This document shows positions 41,428-49,974 of a DNA stretch of 64,000 bases, one piece after another. The position numbers and the translations under genes are program-made. The stretch is from Algoriphagus sp. Its GTDB lineage: Bacteria; Bacteroidota; Bacteroidia; Cytophagales; Cyclobacteriaceae. Location: assembly GCF_029254265.1 (NCBI RefSeq), contig NZ_JAQWXX010000110.1, positions 1 through 64,000 on the forward strand, read 5' to 3'. The notes under the pieces were generated by a model, which searched no databases, was not told where the DNA came from, and saw only the letters and a program-made list of their open reading frames with translations. The first letter of the stretch is position 1. The number at the start of each line of letters is the position of its first letter.

Positions 41428-41499
41428 AGCCAACGACGGGAATTGAACCCGTGACCCCTTCCTTACCAAGGAAGTACTCTACCCCTGAGCTACGTCGGC
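41428..41499 (-). tRNA. tRNA-Thr (anticodon GGT)
   Basis: Minus-strand cloverleaf with acceptor GCCGACG / CGTTGGC, D-arm GCTCAGGGGTAGAG, anticodon stem CTTCC / GGAAG with loop TTGGTAA, and T-arm ACGGG-TTCAATT-CCCGT. No CCA is encoded. It lies between tRNA-Gly and tuf, 60 bp before tuf. Confidence 0.95.
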
Positions 41500-41539
41500 T
41501 TAGACCCTCATGCTTTCCTCATTACTAAGAAAAACACAG

Positions 41540-41612
41540 AGCGGGAGACGAGGCTCGAACCCGCGACCTGCAGCTTGGAAGGCTGCCGCTCTACCAACTG
41601 AGCTACTCCCGC
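41540..41612 (-). tRNA. tRNA-Gly (anticodon TCC)
   Basis: Minus-strand cloverleaf with acceptor GCGGGAG / CTCCCGC, D-arm GCTCAGTTGGTAGAGC, anticodon stem GCAGC / GCTGC with loop CTTCCAA, and T-arm GCGGG-TTCGAGC-CTCGT-type pairing. No CCA is encoded. It lies 40 bp before tRNA-Thr. Confidence 0.95.
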
Positions 41613-41646
41613 TTGTATCCGGCTAAGCCGAATTTTTTTTGCAATG

Positions 41647-41678
41647 CAAAATTAGAAAAAAATTTCGCATTAAAGCAA
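41647..41678 (-). promoter_or_regulatory. Candidate promoter of tRNA-Gly-tRNA-Thr-tuf
   Basis: TTG (41676-41678), a 21-base spacer and TAATTTTG (41647-41654) on the minus strand. The -7 box is a full match; the upstream box is partial. It lies about 34 bp before tRNA-Gly and after tRNA-Tyr, so tuf can be transcribed independently of tRNA-Tyr. Confidence 0.6.
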
Positions 41679-41683
41679 TGGTG

Positions 41684-41766
41684 TGGGGGAAACAGGATTC
41701 GAACCTGTGAAGACATAAGTCAACGGATTTACAGTCCGTCCCAGTTGGCCGCTTTGGTATTCCCCC
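41684..41766 (-). tRNA. tRNA-Tyr (anticodon GTA)
   Basis: A minus-strand class II tRNA with acceptor GGGGGAA / TTCCCCC, a long variable arm (about TTGACTTATGTCTTCA), anticodon stem ACGGA / TCCGT with loop CTGTAAA, and T-loop GGTTCGAATCC. No CCA is encoded. It is the first tRNA of the tuf cluster. Confidence 0.95.
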
Positions 41767-41821
41767 TTTTTTAATGTCAAATTCCCTGCGATTAAACAGG
41801 CGTACCTTTCGTAACGGATGG

Positions 41822-41852
41822 CAAAATTATAGGCTTTTCCCAAAGATTCAAA
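41822..41852 (-). promoter_or_regulatory. Promoter of tRNA-Tyr
   Basis: TTTG (41849-41852), 19 bases, then TAATTTTG (41822-41829) on the minus strand: a full consensus match, about 55 bp before the tRNA. Confidence 0.75.
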
Positions 41853-41916
41853 ACATGGTTTTCAAATTTGATGATATTTTACATTAATAATTTACAAGCT
41901 ATTAGAAATCAACGGC

Positions 41917-44556
41917 TTAATTTTCAGATTTTATGGCTTCTAAAAAATACTGGTAATACATTTTTAATTCTGAGTCAGTTTCTAAGGCTGCTAGCCTAGA
42001 CAATTCCTTTACAACAGCCTCTTCATCTGTGAAAGCAAGTAGTGCCTGAAAGGCTCCCAATCGAATAAATGATTTGGAATTTCTTTCCATTATTTCAAAA
42101 AGCTTTACAATAGCTTCTGATTTCCCTTCTTCTGGAAAACGGCTAAAATACTCCCCATAATAGCCAAGAAAAAAATATAGTCCTTCTCCTGACAAGCTAC
42201 TTAGTTGGAATTGAAACCATTCCCCTTTTCCTTTTACAGGATTTATGATGTAAAAATCCGCCATTGGAATTACAATCCTGAAATTTGTTTCTGAAGCAAA
42301 CCGCTCTAAAAATTCCTCTTCCAAATCAATCCCTTCCGCCATTAATCCCATTAAGGCTGATCCTGCGACTAAATAAGAACTGTCATTGGACAGCATCTTA
42401 AATAAACTTTGGTATTTCACTGGATTATATTCTGCTAAAACATCGATAGCACCTGCTCTTACTGAGTTTTTCAGATCCTTTTCAGCCATTGAGTAAATCA
42501 AATCTTCCAAGTCAGCATTTTGATCTAACCAAGATGTATTTCCTTGCAAGATTCTCAATCCGGACTCTCTGATAGCCCAGAAATCATCTGAAATGGCTTG
42601 ACTAATAATGATTCCCAATTCCTCAAGTGCTTCTTTGGCCATCAGGCTATCCAAAGCTTCATAGCGGGCAATCCCAACCTTTGAAATTTGAAATTGCTGA
42701 CGGTATTCTTCTGCACTTTTTTCAATAACTACTGCTGCCAAAAGATTTTTTTTCTCGTCGAAAAATACCTGATCTACCGATTCTCCAACTTCTAGAACAA
42801 ATTCCTGATTGGCTTTATTTAAAAAAAACTTTTTGGAAAATCTATTTTCATTGGCATACCAACTAATCTCGATTGGCAGCTGAAATAATGGAAATCTTTC
42901 CAAATCCTGAGTTTGAGAAACCGAAATCAAAATATTTTTTGGCTCTGAATAATCGACCTTCACAGTAAGTTCAGGATGGCCTTTATCCAAAAACCATTGA
43001 TTGAAAAACCAATTTAAATCCAGCCCACTGACTTTTTCCATAGCCAATCTTAGGTCATGAACTTCTACACTTTGAAAGGCATGAGTGGTCAAATAGATAT
43101 TCAAACCTTCATAAAAAACTTCCTTTCCGAGAAACTCACGAAGCATATGCAAAATGAACCCTCCTTTTGAATAGCTATGGGAATCAAACATATCCTCATC
43201 ATCAGCATATTGAAACCGAATTAAATCCACTTTTTTTAATTCCGCCTCAGCAAAATAGTTTTCTGTTTCGGCAATCAATTTGAGTTTAGCCTGATCTTCT
43301 CCGTACTTAAATTCATTCCAAAGAAATTCGCTGTAATTCGCAAATGCTTCATTTAAAGTGAGGTTTGACCAGGATTCCGCAGTGACATAATCGCCAAACC
43401 ATTGATGAAATAACTCATGTGCAATGATATAATCCCACTCCGAATCAATTGCTTCGCGCTCTGTCAATCGTAATTCTTCCATGAAAATAGAAGCAGTAGT
43501 GTTTTCCATCGCTCCAGAAACGAAATCCCGAACTACTACTTGATCATATTTTGGCCAAGGAAATCTTACACCCGTTAAATCAGAAAAGAAACCGATCATT
43601 TCCGGAGTGTTTTCAAAGACTTTTTCAGCCCCTTTTTCAAAACCTTTTTCTACAAAATACCCTAAATCAATACCTTCCCAACTGTCTTTTACTTTACCAA
43701 AATCTCCTATTGCAAAGGCAGCTAAATACGGGGCATGAGGCAGCTTCATTTCCCAAGAATCTACTCGTAATCCATTTCCTAATTTCTGTTGATGGACCAA
43801 TTCGCCATTGCTAATGGTGATCAAAGAATCAGGTACCACCAAGTTAATTTTCTGAGTAAAACGTTCATTCGGGTGGTCAATTGTGGGAAACCATTTGGAA
43901 TTATGCATGGTTTCTCCCTGAGTCCATATCATTGTTGGTTTACCTGGAATGGTGTCCAAGGGATCAATAAAATAAAGTCCTTTTGTGTCAGTGATCGCTT
44001 CACTCCCTGTTCCGGGATTTCGGTTGGGGAAAGCGATGTATTTTAAGACTATTTCAAATGTGTCTTTCTCAGTCAATTCTTCGGGTAAATTGATGGTTAA
44101 TTCCTGTCCATCATAGCTAGAATCAAGTGACTTCTTCTCTTTTCCTCTGGTATATATTATTTCATCGACTTCAAAATCTTGAGCATTTAAGAAAAGTGTT
44201 TTTTGAGGATATTTAAACGGCTTGATCAGCAGTTCTGCCTTCCCGATGACTGTTTGATTTTGATAGTCAAACGCCAAGTCTAGCGTGGTATGTATTATAT
44301 CGAAGGCCCTTGGCTGAGAGGCTCTGTAGGATTCAATCTCAAATTCCTTTTTCAATTGAATTTGCTCTATCTCTTTCAGATTATTCTCAGAGGATGTCCA
44401 GTTAACTGGTACATTAACAGTCTCTTCTTGAATATCTTGTGGGTTTTGAATGATAGAATTTGATTTACAGGAAAAAAAACCCGCTCCCATTAAAATGATA
44501 AATAAAAAAGGGGAGAATTTCGATGGAGATTGAGGCATTAAGTCGATTTGTTTCAT
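41917..44556 (-). CDS. M1-family zinc aminopeptidase, predicted lipoprotein
   Basis: A large peptidase removing N-terminal residues from peptides. From ATG 44556 the protein is 879 residues: a lipoprotein signal (hydrophobic 17-28, lipobox FFSC, C30), an N-terminal beta domain, the exopeptidase motif GAMEN at 348-352, and zinc motif HELFH at 380-384 with the third ligand E403 (NEAFANY). The last ~250 residues are helical and HEAT-like, as in long M1 enzymes. Further upstream in frame a 25-residue extension exists, but it lacks signal character and I reject it. An alternative start is M7 (44538). It is probably anchored in the outer or inner membrane for peptide scavenging. It is divergent from the biotin-carrier gene. 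Confidence 0.88.
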   Translation of the reverse strand: MKQIDLMPQSPSKFSPFLFIILMGAGFFSCKSNSIIQNPQDIQEETVNVPVNWTSSENNLKEIEQIQLKKEFEIESYRASQPRAFDIIHTTLDLAFDYQNQTVIGKAELLIKPFKYPQKTLFLNAQDFEVDEIIYTRGKEKKSLDSSYDGQELTINLPEELTEKDTFEIVLKYIAFPNRNPGTGSEAITDTKGLYFIDPLDTIPGKPTMIWTQGETMHNSKWFPTIDHPNERFTQKINLVVPDSLITISNGELVHQQKLGNGLRVDSWEMKLPHAPYLAAFAIGDFGKVKDSWEGIDLGYFVEKGFEKGAEKVFENTPEMIGFFSDLTGVRFPWPKYDQVVVRDFVSGAMENTTASIFMEELRLTEREAIDSEWDYIIAHELFHQWFGDYVTAESWSNLTLNEAFANYSEFLWNEFKYGEDQAKLKLIAETENYFAEAELKKVDLIRFQYADDEDMFDSHSYSKGGFILHMLREFLGKEVFYEGLNIYLTTHAFQSVEVHDLRLAMEKVSGLDLNWFFNQWFLDKGHPELTVKVDYSEPKNILISVSQTQDLERFPLFQLPIEISWYANENRFSKKFFLNKANQEFVLEVGESVDQVFFDEKKNLLAAVVIEKSAEEYRQQFQISKVGIARYEALDSLMAKEALEELGIIISQAISDDFWAIRESGLRILQGNTSWLDQNADLEDLIYSMAEKDLKNSVRAGAIDVLAEYNPVKYQSLFKMLSNDSSYLVAGSALMGLMAEGIDLEEEFLERFASETNFRIVIPMADFYIINPVKGKGEWFQFQLSSLSGEGLYFFLGYYGEYFSRFPEEGKSEAIVKLFEIMERNSKSFIRLGAFQALLAFTDEEAVVKELSRLAALETDSELKMYYQYFLEAIKSEN

Positions 44557-44746
44557 ATGATTATAATTTTTCTTTAAGGCCACATAGCCTGTCCGGTTCC
44601 GATTTTTATCGGGATCGGGAGAATCTCGCATTTCAGATATTTTTCCCTGTATGTGAAGTTCTCGTTATGCTCGATTTCATATTGATAGCTAAAGAAAACA
44701 GCCTCCTTTGAAAGGAAATTGTATATTCGACTTCAAATTAACAGGA

Positions 44747-45241
44747 ATGTTTACAGTTATTAATCAAAACACCAGCTATTCGGTGGAAAAAACCGATGAG
44801 CAGCTTGCCGTGAATGGTAAGCCCATCCTTTGGGACTTAAGATGGATTTCAGATCGCAGAGTACATCTAATATTTCAAAACAAATCAATCGAAGCTGAAC
44901 TTCTGGATTTTGACAAAGAATCCAAAACAGTGCAGATTAGAATAGGAACGAAGATGGCGACACTCCAACTGAAAGACAAGAACGATTTGTTGCTTGAAAA
45001 ATTAGGAATGAACATAGCCTCCTCCTCAGCCTTGAAAGATATCAAAGCGCCAATGCCAGGCTTGATTTTGGATCTGAAAGTTAAAGAAGGCGATGAGGTG
45101 AAAAAGGGCGATATCGTCTTAATTCTTGAGGCAATGAAAATGGAAAATATCATCAAAGCTCCTGGAGATGGGAAGGTGAAATCGGTAAAAGTAAATTTGA
45201 AGGACAGCGTGGAAAAGAATCAGGTTTTGATTCAATTTTAA
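44747..45241 (+). CDS. Biotin carboxyl carrier-type protein
   Basis: A 164-residue cytoplasmic protein. The C-terminal biotinyl domain (about 90-164) has the modification motif EAMKMEN with the biotinylated lysine K131, preceded by IKAPMPGLILDLKVKEGDEV. The N-terminal half is an extended beta segment as in the small biotin subunits of acyl-CoA or oxaloacetate carboxylases. No carboxylase or transferase subunit is nearby, so the enzyme it serves is unknown; propionyl- or methylcrotonyl-CoA carboxylase are reasonable guesses. ATG 44747 is preferred over a TTG 39 bp upstream. Confidence 0.85.
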   Translation: MFTVINQNTSYSVEKTDEQLAVNGKPILWDLRWISDRRVHLIFQNKSIEAELLDFDKESKTVQIRIGTKMATLQLKDKNDLLLEKLGMNIASSSALKDIKAPMPGLILDLKVKEGDEVKKGDIVLILEAMKMENIIKAPGDGKVKSVKVNLKDSVEKNQVLIQF

Positions 45242-45482
45242 TTTTTGCCTAGCATAATGAATTGAAGAAATTATATTTGGTGGATTATTTGATTCCAATC
45301 GGTTATCTGATTTGTCTTTTTAGATCGATGACTTTTTCAATTAATCGACAAAAACAGCCTGAATTCAACAAATAAACAAATGAAATCGAGCATGACTACA
45401 AAGTCACACACTGGATTGCCCCGATATTTACAGGGGAAGCCATGCGAGATTCAATGTGACCAAAAAAAACAATTATAAACAA
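45242..45482 (+). promoter_or_regulatory. pyrH upstream region with a possible promoter
   Basis: A non-coding 241-bp gap. TATATTTG at 45272-45279 matches the -7 consensus, with TTTG at 45244-45247, but the 24-base spacer is longer than usual. If used it would give pyrH a leader of about 200 bases, long enough for regulation. A CCCC / GGGG inverted pair lies near 45419-45436. No other feature is seen. Confidence 0.35.
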
Positions 45483-46190
45483 ATGAAATACAAGCGAATA
45501 TTGCTCAAACTCAGTGGCGAAGCTCTAATGGGAGAAAAGAACTACGGTATCGATCCCAATAGGCTTCAACAATACACCCAAGAAATCAAAAAGGTGAAAG
45601 AAATGGGAGTGGAGATTGCAATCGTCATTGGAGGAGGCAATATTTTCAGAGGCGTGCAAGCTGAAAAATCAGGAATAGACCGTGTACAAGGCGACTATAT
45701 GGGTATGCTTGCAACTTTGATCAATGCGATGGCACTCCAAAGTGCACTTGAGCAAGGTGGAATGTACACCAGATTGATGTCTGGAATCAAGATCGAAAGT
45801 GTCTGCGAACCTTTCATCCGCAGGAGAGCAATTCGGCACTTGGAGAAAGGTCGAATCGTGATCTTCGGCGCCGGAATAGGCAACCCTTACTTTACTACAG
45901 ATTCAACAGCAAGCTTAAGAGCAATTGAAGTAGAAGCTGAAGTTGTCCTGAAAGGTACCCGTGTTGATGGAGTTTATACTGCAGATCCAGAAAAAGATCC
46001 CACCGCTACGAAATATGACACCATCTCTTTTCATGATGTGTATGAAAAGAACCTAAACGTAATGGATATGACAGCTTTTACACTTTGTCAGGAGAACAAT
46101 CTTCCTATTATCGTTTTTGATATGAATAAAGATGGAAACTTAAGTGAATTAATAAAAGGAGAAAAAATAGGAACGTTGATCACTTCATAA
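45483..46190 (+). CDS. pyrH: Uridylate (UMP) kinase
   Basis: A 235-residue cytoplasmic enzyme phosphorylating UMP to UDP for pyrimidine nucleotide supply. It belongs to the amino-acid kinase fold: [15 protein letters not shown] at the start, [28 protein letters not shown] and [11 protein letters not shown] start at ATG 45483 (MKYKRILLK); the longer frame would use a GTG nine codons earlier. It is followed at 10 bp by frr, a widely conserved pair. Confidence 0.96.
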   Translation: MKYKRILLKLSGEALMGEKNYGIDPNRLQQYTQEIKKVKEMGVEIAIVIGGGNIFRGVQAEKSGIDRVQGDYMGMLATLINAMALQSALEQGGMYTRLMSGIKIESVCEPFIRRRAIRHLEKGRIVIFGAGIGNPYFTTDSTASLRAIEVEAEVVLKGTRVDGVYTADPEKDPTATKYDTISFHDVYEKNLNVMDMTAFTLCQENNLPIIVFDMNKDGNLSELIKGEKIGTLITS

Positions 46191-46200
46191 GAATAAAATC

Positions 46201-46761
46201 ATGGAAGAAATCGAACTATATCTTGACGAAGCACAAGAATTGATGCAAAAAGCGGTTGATCACACCGCTGCAGAATTAGTAAAAATCAGAGCAGGAAAGG
46301 CAATGCCAAATATGCTAGACGGCATAATGGTACAGTACTATGGAGCACCAACTCCTTTGAATCAGGTATCTTCTGTCAATACACCGGATGCAAGAACTTT
46401 GGCTATTAAGCCATTTGAGCGGACGATGATTTCAGAAATAGAGAAGGCCATTATCAATTCAGATTTAGGCTTAGCTCCTCAAAATAATGGAGAGATTATT
46501 ATCCTGACTATCCCTGCGTTGACAGAAGAGCGAAGAATTTCCCTTGTGAAGCAGGCAAAGCATGAATGCGAAGAAGGAAAAATATCTTTGCGTACCGTCC
46601 GCAAAAACACCAACGATGAATTAAAAAAGCTTCAAAAAGATGGCGCATCGGAAGATGACATCAAGCGGGCTGAAGAGAAAGTTCAAAAATTCACAGACAG
46701 CTATTCAGTGAAAATTGACGAGCTCCTGGCGAAAAAAGAAATCGATATTATGAAAGTCTAA
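46201..46761 (+). CDS. frr: Ribosome recycling factor
   Basis: A 186-residue two-domain factor that splits post-termination ribosomes with EF-G. The long helices of domain I and the VRKNTNDELKKLQKDGASED segment are typical, as are the KIRAGKAMPNMLDGIMVQYYG start of domain II and DARTLAIKPFE. It lies in a pyrH-frr operon and is followed by a strong terminator. Confidence 0.97.
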   Translation: MEEIELYLDEAQELMQKAVDHTAAELVKIRAGKAMPNMLDGIMVQYYGAPTPLNQVSSVNTPDARTLAIKPFERTMISEIEKAIINSDLGLAPQNNGEIIILTIPALTEERRISLVKQAKHECEEGKISLRTVRKNTNDELKKLQKDGASEDDIKRAEEKVQKFTDSYSVKIDELLAKKEIDIMKV

Positions 46762-46780
46762 TCTTTCACATAAAACTTGA

Positions 46781-46816
46781 AAGAGGCAAACAATCACTTG
46801 TTTGCCTCTTTTTTTT
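46781..46816 (+). terminator. Intrinsic terminator after frr
   Basis: AAGAGGCAAACAA pairs with TTGTTTGCCTCTT around a short loop and is followed by T8. It lies 20 bp past frr. The tail touches the stop of the facing gene at 46815, so the convergent genes are tightly packed. The stem could also slow transcription from the minus side. Confidence 0.92.
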
Positions 46817-49469
46817 AATTTACCTGAATGAAAGTGGCTACTCCGAACCTCGCTCCTCCTCGGAGGTAATTCCCATTTTCAAAACCAGCCCCGAATTCAA
46901 CTCGGAAAATCCGAAAGAGATTATCCAAGGAATAGCCAATTTCCCAATAGTGTGGGGAGTTTTCAGTTTTGAGATAGTTGAAAAAGATATTTTCTCTTAC
47001 CCCGGAAAATCGAAGCATAGGAAGTTGTGTGAGCAGGAATTTTCTAAACTGATAATGGACTATACCGGAAAAATAACTTGAATTGGTACTGTACTTATAA
47101 TAATCCATAAACCGGTAATTGGAAGCAGGTCCGAAGTTAGAGAAGACTGTCCGATTACCCCCAAAGTGCTGAAAATCAGGAAAAAACACCTGGTTATTAT
47201 TTAAGAATGTTCCAGCAGTAACATTGAAGTCGAGCTTTCCACTTACTCCGAAATTATAATCATGTTTAAAACTCATGGAAACATGATCAAAATCTGAGGC
47301 ATTCCCATCTCTTCCAAAAACATTTCCAAATGCCTTTCGATAGGTAAATTCTACCAAAGGAGAACGATCCGTTAAAGCGTATTTTCTACCGTTCCGAATT
47401 CCATACCGAATGCCAGGTCTCCATTCGATCGATGCTACTAATTTTAGACTTTCATGATTCACAAAGGAATTATCAGTTGTTTCTACATTTTCTGGTTGAT
47501 TAGGCGTGTATTCCCGCTCTGGTTTATTGTAAAAACTATAATCTGAAGCATTAAATAATTGTCTTCGGTTTGCATAAGTTAACGTAGCTCGATAGGTGAA
47601 ACCATAATTCACCCGATGGGCCCAATATGTCCCGGCAAAGTCCTGCTCAAAAAGCTTCATGTAATTTTGCCTAAAAAGCAAGGAGTAAAATGCATTCACT
47701 TGCTCATTAATGGGTTCTTCGGCATTAAATTGATAAATATAACGTCCGCCTCTAAAGCCAAAAGTAGTTCCAGACAGAGGTAAGGTATTTGACCAGCGGA
47801 AATCTACTTTTCCATAAAATCGATTACTTGAAAAACCATAGCGAAGCTCAGGCTCTATGTTGAAACTTTTACGAAGGACAGTGACACTATCCGCCTGCTT
47901 AATACTTTGACTTTTTCGGTAATAAAGTCCCATTCCTACTTTCCATCCTTCCACAGTATTAAAAGACATTTTGGTCCAGTTTTGATTAAAACCAATGGAC
48001 ACTCCCTTTCCAAAACTATAAGAACCACCATTCATGAAATCCAATGGCTTTAATTTCCTCCTGGCTTTTTTGGCCACAGAATCTACCTCGCTCACCTTAG
48101 CGGCTTCAATGGTTGCCAAACTGTCATCTCGGGAATAACCTTCGATTTCCTTTTCTGTAAGAGGAACTGGACGAATACTGTCCCAATAAGCCTGATTGTA
48201 TTTCTTGGCCATGGAATCTACTTCATAATAACTTTCTACAACTACATCACTGTTTTCACGCTCTTTTAGAGACTCTTTTTCATACTCATTCAACAGCTTT
48301 CGATATTCCTTTCGGGTCATGGGTTCTTCCGTAGAAAGCTGCTCCAAGGCAGAGACTGACTTTTTAAAATCAGCTGCTTCTGCAGGTACTTCTTGAACCT
48401 TTTCATCGATGATTTCAGGCACTTGCTCAAGATCCGGATTAAGTTCAATCTCATACTCCCTTGTCGAAGCCAAGTATTTGAAATCTCCTTCAAATCCAAA
48501 AATCTTTCCTCCGAATTTATATTGGTGAGTGAGGGGCATCCATACATTTTCGGCCACCGGGGCATATTGCTGCGTAGCTTGAATCTGAAATCCGAGGTAT
48601 GAGGTCTGAAGGTTTAAGCTATGAATCGCCCATAAGTCTTCAATAATGTAGATATAGCCCTCAAAGACCTGCTCTCCAGGTGACCTTGGAGTGACTTTGA
48701 TTTTACTAACCAAAACATCTTGATCAAAGAAACTCCCTTCATACTTGAATCTATAATATTGGAAAGCTGCCCTAGAAAGTGGTGAGATAATATCATTGAT
48801 TTTCTCCTGATAGAAACTGGTCTGGATGTAAGGTGCAGGCGATGTACTTTGATTATCTCCATTAGTACGAATTGAGATCACTTTTTCCTCTACTTTATTC
48901 GGTTGGGTAAAAGTGATCCTGGACACTGATTCTGAGGTATAGGATTCATTCAGGTTTAAACCTTCTTTTTCCAAAGTCTTTTTCAAGAAAAAAGGCGCGT
49001 CCGTGAGCTGACCAGTTCCCTTAAGGTAAACGGTCATGGAATATTTCTGAATTTGTAGCCTATGATACTTTGCCTTTGCAATTGCCTTTCGCATGATGGT
49101 CAAGGCGGGATCTTCAGCACCAGCGTTGACTTCAACTGTCCCTAGGGTATAAATCTGCGGATCTAATTCAAAATTCAGTTCTTTCCAGCTTTCATCAGTA
49201 ATGATGACTGTTTCCACTTTTGACTTGTACCCGAGGTATTGAACCAAGACATCATAAACCCCCTTTTTCAACCTAAACTCATACTTCCCTTCTTCATTGG
49301 TTGGCACACCATCCCCTAGATTTCGGATATAAACCGAGGCATAAGGAAGCGGTTCACCTTCATTTGTTATGACTTGACCTCTTATGCCCTGTGACATGGC
49401 AGAGTTAAAAAATGAGATAAAAAGAAAAAAACCAAATAGTAGAAAAACCTGATTATATAGTTTGGTCAT
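46815..49469 (-). CDS. DUF5686-like outer-membrane protein with a carboxypeptidase-regulatory-like domain
   Basis: An 884-residue protein from ATG 49469, with a signal peptide (hydrophobic 8-22, cleavage near AMSQG). Residues about 26-110 form a beta-sandwich of the CarboxypepD_reg-like type (IRGQVITNEGEPLPYASVYI), followed by a long beta-rich region with many aromatic residues that ends in a strand typical of outer-membrane barrels (RGGARFGVATFIQVN). This is the layout of the DUF5686/DUF5118-type proteins of Bacteroidota. Function is unknown. A 41-residue upstream extension (to 49592) is not signal-like and is rejected. Confidence 0.82.
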   Translation of the reverse strand: MTKLYNQVFLLFGFFLFISFFNSAMSQGIRGQVITNEGEPLPYASVYIRNLGDGVPTNEEGKYEFRLKKGVYDVLVQYLGYKSKVETVIITDESWKELNFELDPQIYTLGTVEVNAGAEDPALTIMRKAIAKAKYHRLQIQKYSMTVYLKGTGQLTDAPFFLKKTLEKEGLNLNESYTSESVSRITFTQPNKVEEKVISIRTNGDNQSTSPAPYIQTSFYQEKINDIISPLSRAAFQYYRFKYEGSFFDQDVLVSKIKVTPRSPGEQVFEGYIYIIEDLWAIHSLNLQTSYLGFQIQATQQYAPVAENVWMPLTHQYKFGGKIFGFEGDFKYLASTREYEIELNPDLEQVPEIIDEKVQEVPAEAADFKKSVSALEQLSTEEPMTRKEYRKLLNEYEKESLKERENSDVVVESYYEVDSMAKKYNQAYWDSIRPVPLTEKEIEGYSRDDSLATIEAAKVSEVDSVAKKARRKLKPLDFMNGGSYSFGKGVSIGFNQNWTKMSFNTVEGWKVGMGLYYRKSQSIKQADSVTVLRKSFNIEPELRYGFSSNRFYGKVDFRWSNTLPLSGTTFGFRGGRYIYQFNAEEPINEQVNAFYSLLFRQNYMKLFEQDFAGTYWAHRVNYGFTYRATLTYANRRQLFNASDYSFYNKPEREYTPNQPENVETTDNSFVNHESLKLVASIEWRPGIRYGIRNGRKYALTDRSPLVEFTYRKAFGNVFGRDGNASDFDHVSMSFKHDYNFGVSGKLDFNVTAGTFLNNNQVFFPDFQHFGGNRTVFSNFGPASNYRFMDYYKYSTNSSYFSGIVHYQFRKFLLTQLPMLRFSGVRENIFFNYLKTENSPHYWEIGYSLDNLFRIFRVEFGAGFENGNYLRGGARFGVATFIQVN

Positions 49470-49974
49470 TATGAGTTTACTTGTTTTATATAAAGATGCA
49501 GATAGTAACGATTGAGTTGCACGAGCGGTTTTGAAGAATTTTATGAATGCAGGAAACAAGGTTTGAATGATAGATGAAAATATTAATGACAATCCCGAGC
49601 AAAAACGAAATTCACTAAAACTAAATTATCTAAAATAATTACCCTTCTGTAATGGACTTTGTTAAATTTTTTAAAAATGTTTAAATCAAGAGTTTATGAG
49701 ACTTTTTCAAAAAGGGGAAAATTTTCATATAATTAAAAAAAACTTGATTTTTTAATTATTCACAAATGGAAATCGATTTCCGTTATCATTTCAGCCATAT
49801 TATTAATGAATTGTTAATTTTTCATTAAAATATATATAATTCTTTTAAATCGCTGTTTTTTAAGATCATAGTAGACCAACTGTTAAGAATTGCAAATTCG
49901 AAATATATGCCTGACTTTAGATTTGAAAATAAGTACTCATACCTATTTCACTTTTCAATCAAACAAAAAACCCT
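49470..49974. other. AT-rich intergenic region upstream of susC
   Basis: A 505-bp divergent region with no gene. It holds promoters for the DUF5686-like gene (left) and susC (right). Seen: a perfect 14-bp palindrome GGAAATCGATTTCC at 49768-49781 and a TAGATTTG -7-type box at 49918-49925, whose upstream TTG is 25 bases away, beyond the normal spacing. No regulator gene, sigma factor or anti-sigma factor is adjacent. Confidence 0.5.
49768..49781. promoter_or_regulatory. Candidate operator palindrome upstream of susC
   Basis: A perfect 14-bp inverted repeat centred on CG (GGAAATC / GATTTCC). A central CG flanked by A/T is the pattern used by LacI-family repressors. It lies about 190 bp before susC and 300 bp before the DUF5686-like gene. 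The binding protein is unknown. Confidence 0.4.

Noticed and set aside
44557..44631. 25-residue extension of the M1 peptidase
   Set aside because: It is rich in charged residues and precedes a clean lipoprotein signal, so the ATG at 44556 is the better start.
49470..49592. 41-residue N-terminal extension of the DUF5686-like protein
   Set aside because: The signal peptide begins at ATG 49469; the extension would bury it and has no homology-like pattern.
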